Shown here one piece after another: positions 1-5,535 of a stretch of 7,169 nucleotides of DNA. The notes below the pieces were generated by a model. The model made no database searches. It was given only the letters and a program-made list of their open reading frames with translations, and was not told where the DNA came from. Positions within the stretch are counted from its first letter, which is position 1; each line of letters begins with the position of its first letter. Made by a program: the position numbers and the translations under genes. The DNA is from Nitrososphaeraceae archaeon. GTDB taxonomy: Archaea; Thermoproteota; Nitrososphaeria; Nitrososphaerales; Nitrososphaeraceae. The stretch covers positions 1 to 7,169 of the forward strand of contig JAICHH010000089.1 of the NCBI GenBank assembly GCA_025922715.1. Reading direction: 5' to 3'.

Positions 1-225
1 CATAACAGTAGTAAAACAAGAGTAGGTAAATTAATCCTACGATTTGAACCATTAAAATAAAAAATTGTATTTACTAAATTTTTCGTTCTTAAGCAGAATA
101 TGATACACAATTTAATATTGAAGTTTATATTCATTAAATAGATCTAGTAAAATTTTTCGAAAATCGTGTCATTATCAAATTTATTGATCTATATATTTAT
201 GAAATAACAATACATGAAAAAATAA

Positions 226-245
226 AGGAAATTATAGGAAATTAT
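226..245. repeat. Two-copy 10-base tandem repeat
   Basis: The unit AGGAAATTAT occurs twice head to tail with no mismatch (226-235 and 236-245), immediately left of the hairpin at 248-276. Two copies of a 10-mer in AT-rich DNA is weak evidence of anything beyond replication slippage. On the minus strand the block reads as a pyrimidine-rich tract directly after the hairpin. Confidence 0.6.
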
Positions 246-247
246 CG

Positions 248-276
248 AAGCTCAAATAAATTATATTTGAAGGCTT
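248..276 (-). terminator. Candidate hairpin terminator or structured 3' end
   Basis: Arms TCAAATA (252-258) and TATTTGA (264-270) pair perfectly around a 5-base loop. The outer bases AAGC (248-251) pair with GCTT (273-276) across a 2-base bulge, giving an 11-bp stem. Read on the minus strand, the stem is followed by U-rich sequence through about position 213. It sits about 160 bases beyond the stop of the minus-strand CMD-family gene, so it could end or protect that transcript. Archaeal termination usually depends on oligo-U rather than on hairpins, so the role is uncertain. Confidence 0.3.
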
Positions 277-434
277 AAGATTGGTGCTTAATTAAAGATA
301 AATACTTTTATGGATTGATTCAATTGTAGAAAAAATTTGGAGATTATTTATACATGTTTTTAATCAAAGTTAAAACAATTAAACATTTTAAAGATCAATC
401 AAATAATAATAGATGATATTCAGGGATTTATATT

Positions 435-851
435 TTAATTATTTATTCCTTTTTTATCTCTTTCTTCAAATACTTCTTTCATACTCTGTAATCCATTTAG
501 GGCACTAGGAAAACCGCTATATAATAAAATTTGTATAACGATTTCTAAAAGTTCATCTCTGGTACATCCTATATTTAAAGCGCCATGAATATGTGACTTT
601 AATTGAGGTACTGCATTTCCTAATGTTAATAACGAAGATATAGAGACTATTTCTCTGGATTTAATATCTAGTCCCTTTCGGTTATAAATTTCTCCAAATG
701 CAAATTCAAGAATATATTTCACCATATCAGGCGAGGTTTGATTAACATTTTGAAGTACTTTAATACCCAATTCACCGTAAATGTTCTTAAATTTATTAAA
801 TCCAATATCATATTTATTTTCCACCATATTCAAATAAAAATTCATAATCAT
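435..851 (-). CDS. Carboxymuconolactone decarboxylase (CMD/AhpD-like) family protein
   Basis: Small all-helical protein of the CMD family (PF02627 type). The family core covers about residues 44-128 and shows the usual pattern: a basic-acidic segment with R66-E67 followed by a small-residue helix ending LTLG (75-78), then SHIHGALNIGCTRDE (86-100), and the closing LLYSGFPSALNGL (109-121). There is a single cysteine (C96) and no CxxC, so it lacks the peroxidatic pair of AhpD and an alkylhydroperoxidase role is unlikely; the real substrate cannot be told. The open frame starts at 851, but a box A-like CTTTAAAA at 860-853 would put a leaderless transcript start near 831, which matches the internal ATG at 827 (residue 9, MVENKYD). 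I consider a 130-residue product from 827 at least as likely. Monocistronic by appearance; the next gene upstream on the same strand ends 78 bases away and has its own box A. Confidence 0.85.
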   Translation of the reverse strand: MIMNFYLNMVENKYDIGFNKFKNIYGELGIKVLQNVNQTSPDMVKYILEFAFGEIYNRKGLDIKSREIVSISSLLTLGNAVPQLKSHIHGALNIGCTRDELLEIVIQILLYSGFPSALNGLQSMKEVFEERDKKGINN

Positions 852-852
852 A

Positions 853-860
853 TTTTAAAG
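853..860 (-). promoter_or_regulatory. Box A (TATA-like) promoter for the CMD-family gene
   Basis: CTTTAAAA on the minus strand, centred about 30 bases before the ATG at 827 and only about 6 before the ATG at 851. Archaeal box A normally lies 25-27 bases before the transcript start, so this element supports initiation at or just before 827 on a leaderless mRNA. Confidence 0.45.
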
Positions 861-929
861 TATGTAATTATTTGATACCAAGTTTGTTATGTTATCCTTA
901 TTAAGTATTAAATAAAAGTTTTTCAAGAT

Positions 930-1127
930 CTAAGTTCTAGTTTGTGGTGAAGGGAGATCAGGATGTTCTTTCTTTAGATGAATTTTTAGATCTTTTTTGT
1001 TATAGCAGATTCTATTACAAATTTGACAAACGATTCTTTCATATGATTCATCAGACTTATTCATGATCTTTCTTATTTGATCTATATTTCTAGAGAAATA
1101 ATCTTTAAGATCAAACATATTTGTCAT
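930..1127 (-). CDS. Small single C2H2 zinc-finger protein
   Basis: A 65-residue protein with one classical C2H2 finger: C34-x2-C37-x12-H50-x4-H55, with hydrophobic L47 in the finger and a basic helix (KKDLKIHLKKEH). The N-terminal 30 residues are charged and predicted helical, and the C-terminal tail after H55 is proline-rich. Such fingers bind Zn2+ and usually DNA, RNA or protein; short single-finger proteins of this shape occur in archaea and are mostly uncharacterised. A near-ideal box A (CTTTATAAAG, 1149-1140) is centred about 26 bases before the ATG at 1118 (residue 4, MFDLKDY), so a leaderless start at 1118 fits better than 1127. It is divergent from the methyltransferase-like gene at 1301, with 173 bases between them. 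A regulatory role is inference only. Confidence 0.75.
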   Translation of the reverse strand: MTNMFDLKDYFSRNIDQIRKIMNKSDESYERIVCQICNRICYNKKDLKIHLKKEHPDLPSPQTRT

Positions 1128-1139
1128 ATGGCAATTTCA

Positions 1140-1149
1140 CTTTATAAAG
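1140..1149 (-). promoter_or_regulatory. Box A promoter for the zinc-finger gene
   Basis: CTTTATAAAG is a perfect palindrome and a strong TATA-box match. Its centre is about 26 bases upstream of the in-frame ATG at 1118, the spacing expected for a leaderless archaeal transcript. Because it is symmetric it could in principle also be read towards the plus strand, but the plus-strand gene starts too far away (1301) to use it directly. Confidence 0.6.
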
Positions 1150-1266
1150 TTATTCTTATTTAGTTATGTATTTTTAAATTACAAAAGTAAACCATAATAA
1201 ATTCGGAAAGAAAATTTGTGTGAGATAGATATTCTATACGGATTCAATATTATAATATAAGAAACA

Positions 1267-1274
1267 ATATATAT
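1267..1274 (+). promoter_or_regulatory. Possible box A for the methyltransferase-like gene
   Basis: ATATATAT is centred about 30 bases before the TTG start at 1301, which would give a transcript beginning within a few bases of that codon. A second AT-rich candidate lies at 1249-1260. The region is AT-rich throughout, so the assignment is tentative. The purine run AAGGAA at 1283-1288 could serve as a weak ribosome binding site if the mRNA starts further upstream. Confidence 0.3.
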
Positions 1275-1300
1275 CTTGTTATAAGGAAAAATTAAAAAAC

Positions 1301-2062
1301 TTGAAAATAGATGAATTCATTTCTAATTTACCTTCCGAAGTAATTTCTGGTCAGGATATAACAATAGCAGATAGTGTTTTTAGAAACCTTTTTAAATTTT
1401 CTAATTTATCTTCCAAAGATGTATTTTATTATATTGGATTTGGAAATAATAATAAGTCATTAGAAATTGCGAAAGAGGAATTCATGGTTAGAAAGGTCAT
1501 AGGTATTGATGATAACGAGAAATTTGTTACAAATGCGAAAAATCAAATCAAGGATAGCCATGGAATTGAAATTCTAAAAACATCAATAGAAGCTTTAAAC
1601 CTTTCCGAAGCTAGTATTTTGTTTTTCTGGTTTAATGATTTAATACTCATAGATAAACTAAAACAAAAAATTGAAAAAGAGATGAAAATAGGTTCTCGAA
1701 TCGTTACCATCTTATCTCCTCCTGGACTTATGCTTCCATCCAAAGTTGACTATCCTTTTATAATGTGTAAGAAACCATTCACTTATGCCTCCGAATTAAA
1801 ACAACAAGTAAAAGCTATTTATGGCAATTCATGTATCGACTTTACAGCTTCCTGGGTCCTCTCTGAAAAATATATTAAAAAACTTGAAACGCCAACACAA
1901 TATTCGAGATTTATCAATATTCTTTTGAGTATGACAATCTGGATAAATGCTTGGAATAATGGGGTTGCTTGTGAAAAGGAGATTCCTCCTCCTGTAGAGA
2001 GTTATATTGGAATATTAAGAACTTTTTTTAATATTGATCTGACAGAAATGCTAAAAAAATAG
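1301..2062 (+). CDS. Dot1/aKMT-like class I methyltransferase-fold protein, degenerate SAM motif
   Basis: A 253-residue protein whose first 145 residues follow the order of a Rossmann-type class I methyltransferase. A first strand and glycine loop, FYYIGFGNN (42-50), stand where motif I should be; the second strand with its acidic end, VIGID (66-70), follows the helix SLEIAKEEF; SIEALNLSEASILFFW (95-110) matches the strand 4 region; and KIGSRIVTILSPPG (129-142) matches the strand 5 region. The spacing resembles archaeal Dot1-like lysine methyltransferases (aKMT). The usual D-x-G-x-G of motif I is here Y-I-G-F-G, so SAM binding is doubtful or altered. Residues 146-253 form an extension I do not recognise, with an aromatic segment TIWINAWNN (212-220) and a triple proline (229-231). 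The start is TTG; no better upstream or nearby ATG exists before the conserved region. It is divergent from the zinc-finger gene and appears monocistronic. It could be a real methyltransferase of unknown substrate or a non-catalytic relative. Confidence 0.65.
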   Translation: MKIDEFISNLPSEVISGQDITIADSVFRNLFKFSNLSSKDVFYYIGFGNNNKSLEIAKEEFMVRKVIGIDDNEKFVTNAKNQIKDSHGIEILKTSIEALNLSEASILFFWFNDLILIDKLKQKIEKEMKIGSRIVTILSPPGLMLPSKVDYPFIMCKKPFTYASELKQQVKAIYGNSCIDFTASWVLSEKYIKKLETPTQYSRFINILLSMTIWINAWNNGVACEKEIPPPVESYIGILRTFFNIDLTEMLKK

Positions 2063-2187
2063 AGCTCGTCAATGCATTCTATTGAATTCTTTATCAATTT
2101 GTAACAAGAAATCAAGAATCAGTCTCGAAAATAATGTCTCAAGTTAATAAATGGAAGTGTTCTTTGTTAAAGGAAATCAATTAAATA

Positions 2188-3828
2188 ATGCTAACAATAA
2201 TCCGTAAAAGTATCCTAATGGCCAAGGATTCAGAGAAAGGAAATTTGAAAAGCTTAACAATGATTAAAAAATTTGGATTGTTTCCAAAAAAATTACATTC
2301 CCACTTATCGGTTCCTGAGCTTGTAGAATTATGTATTCAAAGAAAAGAAGCAATTTTGTCTAAGACTGGTTCTTTATCAGTTGAAACCGGGAAATTTACT
2401 GGAAGGTCTCCTGATGATAGATACATAGTACAGGACAATATGACAAAAAAAACCGTTAACTGGGGAAAAGTAAATCATCCTATCTCTGAGGAGAATTTCC
2501 AAAGTATTTTTGAGAGAATGAAAAAATTTGTAAAAAATAAAGAACTTTTTTTATTCAATGGTTTTGTAGGATCTGATGAAGACGTTCGTCTTCCTATAAG
2601 TATCGTAACTGACAGAGCATGGCAGTCTATTTTTGCCAATCAGATATTTATTAAACCAACAAAAGTATTTATCGAAAAACATAAACCAAAAGTTCTTTTA
2701 GTTGCATTAAACGACTTTAAATCAATACCACAAAAAGAGGGAACTAATTCTGAAACTTTCATAGCTATCAATTTAAAGAAAAAGATAATCTTAATTGGTT
2801 CTACTTCATATGCTGGTGAAATAAAAAAATCAATTTTTTCATTAATGAATTATTATTTACCAGAACAAAATATATTCCCTATGCACTGCTCTGCAAATGT
2901 AGGAAAGAATAACGATTCTGCTTTATTTTTTGGATTATCAGGCACTGGAAAAACAACCCTTTCAGCTGACTCTAATAGGTTTTTAATAGGAGATGATGAA
3001 CATGGATGGTCTTCTAAAGGTATATTTAATTTTGAGGGCGGATGTTATGCGAAATGTATTAACTTGAAGCAGGAAACAGAACCACAAATTTGGAATGCCA
3101 TCAAGTTTGGGTCGGTAATGGAAAATGTCGTTATTTCAAAAGATACTAGGGTTCCTGACTTTTTTAATGGTTCACTTACTGAAAATACTCGTGTGGTTTA
3201 TCCTTTGGAATTTATTCCAGGCGCTGTTATTCCAAGTGTAGCAGGTCATCCTAAAGTTATAGTATTCTTAACTGCTGATGCTTTTGGAGTTATGCCACCG
3301 ATTGCTAAACTTAGCAAAGAGGGTGCTATGTATCATTTTATGTCAGGATATACCAGCAAATTAGCAGGTACTGAACGAGGAATTACCCAACCCAAAGAAA
3401 CTTTTTCACAATGTTTTGGCGCTCCTTTCATGCCTCTTCATGCTACAAAATATGCAGAAATGTTAGGAAACAAAATAACTCTTCATAATACAAAGGTGTA
3501 TCTTATAAATACCGGCTGGTATGGTGGACCTTATGGAATAGGCAAAAGAATTGATTTAAAATATACAAGGTCTATGGTTACGGCAGTGATCAATGGATCT
3601 CTGACAAAAAGTTCCTTTAAAACTCATCATATATTTAATTTAGATATACCCTTAGTATGTCCTGGAGTACCAAATGAGTTGTTAGACCCAGTCCTAACGT
3701 GGGATAATCAAGAAGAGTATTTTCAGGCAGCAACAAAACTAGCCAACTTATTTATCCAAAATTTTGAAAAATTTGGACATGTATCGAAGAAAATCATCGA
3801 GGCTGGACCTAAAAGAATAAATATATAG
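2188..3828 (+). CDS. pckA: Phosphoenolpyruvate carboxykinase, ATP-dependent
   Basis: Converts oxaloacetate and ATP to phosphoenolpyruvate, CO2 and ADP (EC 4.1.1.49), the entry step of gluconeogenesis in the cytoplasm. All family signatures are present: the substrate loop GRSPDDRYIV (72-81), Y208 and K213-K214 in TSYAGEIKKS, H233 in MHCSANVG, the P-loop GLSGTGKTTLS (249-259) with K255 and T256, the metal-binding pair D269-D270 in LIGDDEHGW, R335 in ENTRVVYPL, and the C-terminal nucleotide region GWYGGPYGIGKR (443-454). From Y208 to R335 these positions run one residue ahead of E. coli numbering. At 546 residues it is near the usual 525-540. The N-terminus is uncertain: similarity to the family begins at about residue 27, so starts at residue 11 (ATG at 2218) or 25 (ATG at 2260) are possible. 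AAAGGA at 2169-2174 could be a ribosome site for 2188. In ammonia-oxidising archaea this enzyme links autotrophic carbon fixation to sugar synthesis. The stop codon is shared antisense with the tRNA 3' end. Confidence 0.95.
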   Translation: MLTIIRKSILMAKDSEKGNLKSLTMIKKFGLFPKKLHSHLSVPELVELCIQRKEAILSKTGSLSVETGKFTGRSPDDRYIVQDNMTKKTVNWGKVNHPISEENFQSIFERMKKFVKNKELFLFNGFVGSDEDVRLPISIVTDRAWQSIFANQIFIKPTKVFIEKHKPKVLLVALNDFKSIPQKEGTNSETFIAINLKKKIILIGSTSYAGEIKKSIFSLMNYYLPEQNIFPMHCSANVGKNNDSALFFGLSGTGKTTLSADSNRFLIGDDEHGWSSKGIFNFEGGCYAKCINLKQETEPQIWNAIKFGSVMENVVISKDTRVPDFFNGSLTENTRVVYPLEFIPGAVIPSVAGHPKVIVFLTADAFGVMPPIAKLSKEGAMYHFMSGYTSKLAGTERGITQPKETFSQCFGAPFMPLHATKYAEMLGNKITLHNTKVYLINTGWYGGPYGIGKRIDLKYTRSMVTAVINGSLTKSSFKTHHIFNLDIPLVCPGVPNELLDPVLTWDNQEEYFQAATKLANLFIQNFEKFGHVSKKIIEAGPKRINI

Positions 3829-3860
3829 CCCGGAGCAGATTCGAACTGCTGTCTCCAGGT

Positions 3861-3874
3861 GTCTTTTCAGAGAT
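3861..3874 (-). other. tRNA-Gln intron 3 (14 nt, canonical 37/38)
   Basis: Lies between G37 and A38, the usual archaeal tRNA intron site. Without it the anticodon loop would have 21 bases; with it removed the loop is the standard 7 (CTCTGGA). The product is the same if the cut slides by one base. The central helix CTCT/AAAG has one mismatch and the inner helix is very short, so the fold is a relaxed BHB. Confidence 0.65.
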
Positions 3875-3890
3875 CCAGAGCCTGAAATCC

Positions 3891-3908
3891 CTAGCCCTAC
3901 CAAGGAGT
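3891..3908 (-). other. tRNA-Gln intron 2 (18 nt, non-canonical, D arm)
   Basis: Lies after tRNA position 21. The exon segment GGCT pairs with an identical GGCT near the intron's 3' end (two G-C and two G-U pairs), with bulges AAA and AGG. Cutting after the second base of each bulge restores the D stem GTCT/GGAT. The inner helix is poor (CT with AG and little more), so the splice points could be shifted by a base; some removal of about this length is required for a normal D arm. Confidence 0.55.
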
Positions 3909-3920
3909 TTAGCCGCTAGA

Positions 3921-3953
3921 CTCGGCATCAGTTAACGCTAAGAAAAACTGATT
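3921..3953 (-). other. tRNA-Gln intron 1 (33 nt, non-canonical, D stem)
   Basis: Lies between tRNA positions 10 and 11. Exon bases CGGT (acceptor 5-7 and U8) pair with intron bases GCCG to give a 4-bp central helix (one U-G). The 3-base bulges are CGA and AGT, and the inner helix is a perfect 7 bp, ATCAGTT with AACTGAT. Cutting after the second base of each bulge gives the spliced D arm with A14 in place. This is a good bulge-helix-bulge for the archaeal splicing endonuclease, lacking only the outer exon helix. Confidence 0.7.
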
Positions 3954-3963
3954 CGACCGGGCT

Positions 3964-4446
3964 TCTCGAGCTATACAAATTGATACTTGTTCCGATATTT
4001 GATGTTATCGTATAAATTTTTGATTTCTGTGCTATCCCAATTAGTATTATCAGCTTTAAAGAACTATATACCATAATGAAAGATATTTTTGATTGGATAT
4101 AAATTATTATTGTAAGGTATATTGTCGTTAAATTATTGTAAATAAAGAGCATTTGATAAATAATAAGTTTTTACTTAAAATAATAAAAATTATGATATTT
4201 ACTGTAAAACTCATCATATATCGATTAAGAAGAACTTATTTAGTACAATATTGAAATTTCTTTAATAGAATAACCTAAAACCCTAAATAATTTGTGAATA
4301 AATACGCAATTATAATGATTAATCCTAGTCACTAATAAAGCTAATAATAAATTTGATTTCTTAGTTTTAAGGTTGAACCTTCTTCCTTTGCAATCTATCT
4401 TTGGTACCATGTGGTGAAAATTAATAAAAATAAAACTTGAAAAGAA
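3964..4446. other. Gene-free spacer between tRNA-Gln and the SDR gene
   Basis: Apart from the tRNA promoter near 4011, I see no credible gene in these 483 bases. The only clear structure is a 13-base dyad, AAGGTTGAACCTT (4369-4381, arms of 6 with a 1-base centre), about 66 bases beyond the stop of the minus-strand SDR gene. A minus-strand open frame at 3928-4152 runs through the tRNA promoter and 5' part and has no coding character. Confidence 0.6.
4011..4018 (-). promoter_or_regulatory. Box A promoter for tRNA-Gln
   Basis: The minus strand reads AAATTTATA (4019-4011), preceded by an A-rich BRE-like run. The centre is about 51 bases before the first tRNA base (3963), so transcription would begin near 3988 with a leader of about 25 bases to be removed by RNase P. 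It is the best TATA match upstream of the tRNA. Confidence 0.45.
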
Positions 4447-5187
4447 TTATTTTTCCTGAGACAAAGGCCTCAATAATATTTCATTAATATTGAGATATTG
4501 TGGTGAATCAATAGAATATATAATTGCATTAGCAATGTCTTCTGCCTTTAAGGATTCCATTTCTTTTACAGATGCCACGAACGATTCTAAAGACTTATCG
4601 GTAATTGTATTTGGTAATTCTGTAGAGACAACTCCAGGTTCAATGCATGTTACTTTGATATTATAACGTTGACTTAATTCTTGTCTTAATCCTTCACTAA
4701 ATGCTGTAACAGCATGTTTAGTAGCACAATATACACTTCCAGCTGGAAAAACGATTCGTCCTGCTACTGAGGAAATATTAACAATGTGACCTGATTTTTT
4801 TGTTATCATATATGGTATAACAGCTGCAGTACAATACAAGACTCCTTTTAGATTTACATCAATCATTTGTTCCCATTCACTTACTTTCAGATTCTTAAAG
4901 AAACTTAGTGGCATAATACCAGCATTATTAATTAGAATATCAATATGATTCCATGTTTTAGTTACTAAGTTAATAAATGAATCACAATCCTCTTTTTTTG
5001 TAACATCCAGTTTTTTAACTAGTATTTCACCACCATATTTTTGAACTTCATTTTTTAAAGTTTGTAGTTTCTCTCCTCTTCGAGCTCCTGCGGCCACCTT
5101 TGCACCGGCTTTACATAATTCTAAAGCAGTTGCATAACCAATACCACTACTTGCTCCAGTTACGATTACAACTTTATTTCTAATCAT
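4447..5187 (-). CDS. Short-chain dehydrogenase/reductase, NADP-type (YdfG-like)
   Basis: A cytoplasmic NAD(P)-dependent oxidoreductase of the classical SDR family, 246 residues, full length. It has the nucleotide loop TGASSGIG (10-17), the acidic strand-3 motif LDVT (60-63), NNAG (87-90), the structural N112 in VNLKG, and the catalytic set S140, Y153 and K157 (NISSVAG, then YCATK), followed by PGVVSTEL (184-191). R36-R37 after the second strand favours NADP over NAD. The C-terminal LNINEILLRPLSQ (232-244) is typical of the YdfG group of 3-hydroxy acid/serine dehydrogenases, so an alcohol or hydroxy-acid substrate is likely, though SDR substrates cannot be read from sequence. The ATG at 5187 lies just before the nucleotide-binding strand, the usual position. 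The leader is AT-rich with TATA-like TATAGAAT about 25 bases before the ATG, compatible with a leaderless mRNA. No partner gene is adjacent. Confidence 0.9.
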   Translation of the reverse strand: MIRNKVVIVTGASSGIGYATALELCKAGAKVAAGARRGEKLQTLKNEVQKYGGEILVKKLDVTKKEDCDSFINLVTKTWNHIDILINNAGIMPLSFFKNLKVSEWEQMIDVNLKGVLYCTAAVIPYMITKKSGHIVNISSVAGRIVFPAGSVYCATKHAVTAFSEGLRQELSQRYNIKVTCIEPGVVSTELPNTITDKSLESFVASVKEMESLKAEDIANAIIYSIDSPQYLNINEILLRPLSQEK

Positions 5188-5535
5188 ATATATAATAAAA
5201 TTAGATTCTATACCTTTAATTTCTTTTGTTATATTTTATTTAAAATAATTAGATGAGATTCTTAGACCGTTTACATGTTAGTTTCAATAGAAAAGAAAAG
5301 ACTAACTTCAATTTTTGCTTTAATTAACAGTAATACCAATAAAAAAAAAGAATTTTTTCATTTCAATTTATTTAAAAAATGAGTAAACAAGAGTGCCAAA
5401 AGTCATGTGACACAAAGGAGATAAAGTATAGTTCGCATCAACTTCAAAAAATTATTTAAAAAATTACGAAAATATATAGACTGATATTATATTTCTATTG
5501 CCCAAAAAAAGAAAATAGCAAATGAGGTAATAGGA
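5188..5535. other. Gene-free spacer, mostly A/T runs
   Basis: No gene is supported in these 348 bases. The region holds the SDR promoter at its left end, a run of nine A at 5341-5349 followed closely by a run of six T, and an A-run near the right end listed as a terminator. A short dyad GTCATGTGAC occurs at 5402-5411. Nothing here is conserved enough in appearance to name. Confidence 0.6.
5504..5510 (-). terminator. Oligo-T terminator candidate for the 80-residue gene
   Basis: Seven consecutive T on the minus strand begin 26 bases past the stop codon of the gene ending at 5536. Oligo-U tracts shortly after the stop are the usual intrinsic terminators in archaea. There is no associated hairpin. 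Confidence 0.45.

Larger units (their letters stand above)
1..434. other. Gene-free AT-rich spacer at left edge
   Basis: No convincing coding region is visible on either strand in these 434 bases. The stretch holds a short hairpin at 22-40 (arms GTAGG and CCTAC), a perfect 10-base tandem duplication at 226-245 (unit AGGAAATTAT, twice) and a longer hairpin at 248-276 listed separately. It lies downstream of the minus-strand gene that ends at 435, so it is probably the 3' region of that transcript plus whatever regulates a gene to the left of the window. Confidence 0.6.
3826..3963 (-). tRNA. trnQ: tRNA-Gln (anticodon CUG) with three putative introns
   Basis: The minus strand gives acceptor arms AGCCCGG (3963-3957) and CCGGGCT (3833-3827), fully paired, with discriminator A73 at 3826 and no encoded CCA. 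The T arm is AGCAG-TTCGAAT-CTGCT (3850-3834). The anticodon stem is TCAGG/CCTGG around the loop CTCTGGA (C32 U33 CUG G37 A38), the loop seen in archaeal tRNA-Gln. The A1-U72 pair also suits Gln. The gene is 138 bases, far longer than a 73-base tRNA. Exons are 3963-3954, 3920-3909, 3890-3875 and 3860-3826; introns are 3953-3921 (33), 3908-3891 (18) and 3874-3861 (14). Spliced, the D stem is GTCT/GGAT with two G-U pairs and the D loop is AGCGGCTAA, supplying A14, G18, G19 and A21. It is tail to tail with pckA and covers its stop codon. The isotype and exon 4 are firm; exact splice points for introns 2 and 3 are inferred. Confidence 0.85.

Noticed and set aside
34..55. Minus-strand GGTTCAAATC resembling a tRNA T arm
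   Set aside because: The flanking five bases on each side do not pair and no acceptor or anticodon stem is found nearby.
1543..1743. Minus-strand open frame of 66 codons
   Set aside because: It lies wholly inside the methyltransferase-like gene on the other strand, has no recognisable motif and no promoter of its own.
3826..3963. Reading the RNA gene as tRNA-Leu(CAG) with a GCC/GGC D stem and a long variable arm
   Set aside because: The GCCGAG segment looks Leu/Ser-like at first, but no 5-bp anticodon stem forms around CAG, the acceptor-to-D spacing is wrong, and the TCAGG/CCTGG stem with loop CTCTGGA fits tRNA-Gln(CUG) much better.
3928..4152. Minus-strand open frame of 74 codons
   Set aside because: It runs through the tRNA-Gln promoter and the 5' third of the tRNA gene; its composition is that of translated AT-rich spacer.
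4406..5411. Two similar dyads, ACCATGTGGT (4406-4415) and GTCATGTGAC (5402-5411), flanking the SDR gene
   Set aside because: Four-base arms with a two-base centre are expected many times in 7 kb, and neither sits at an operator-like distance from the SDR start.
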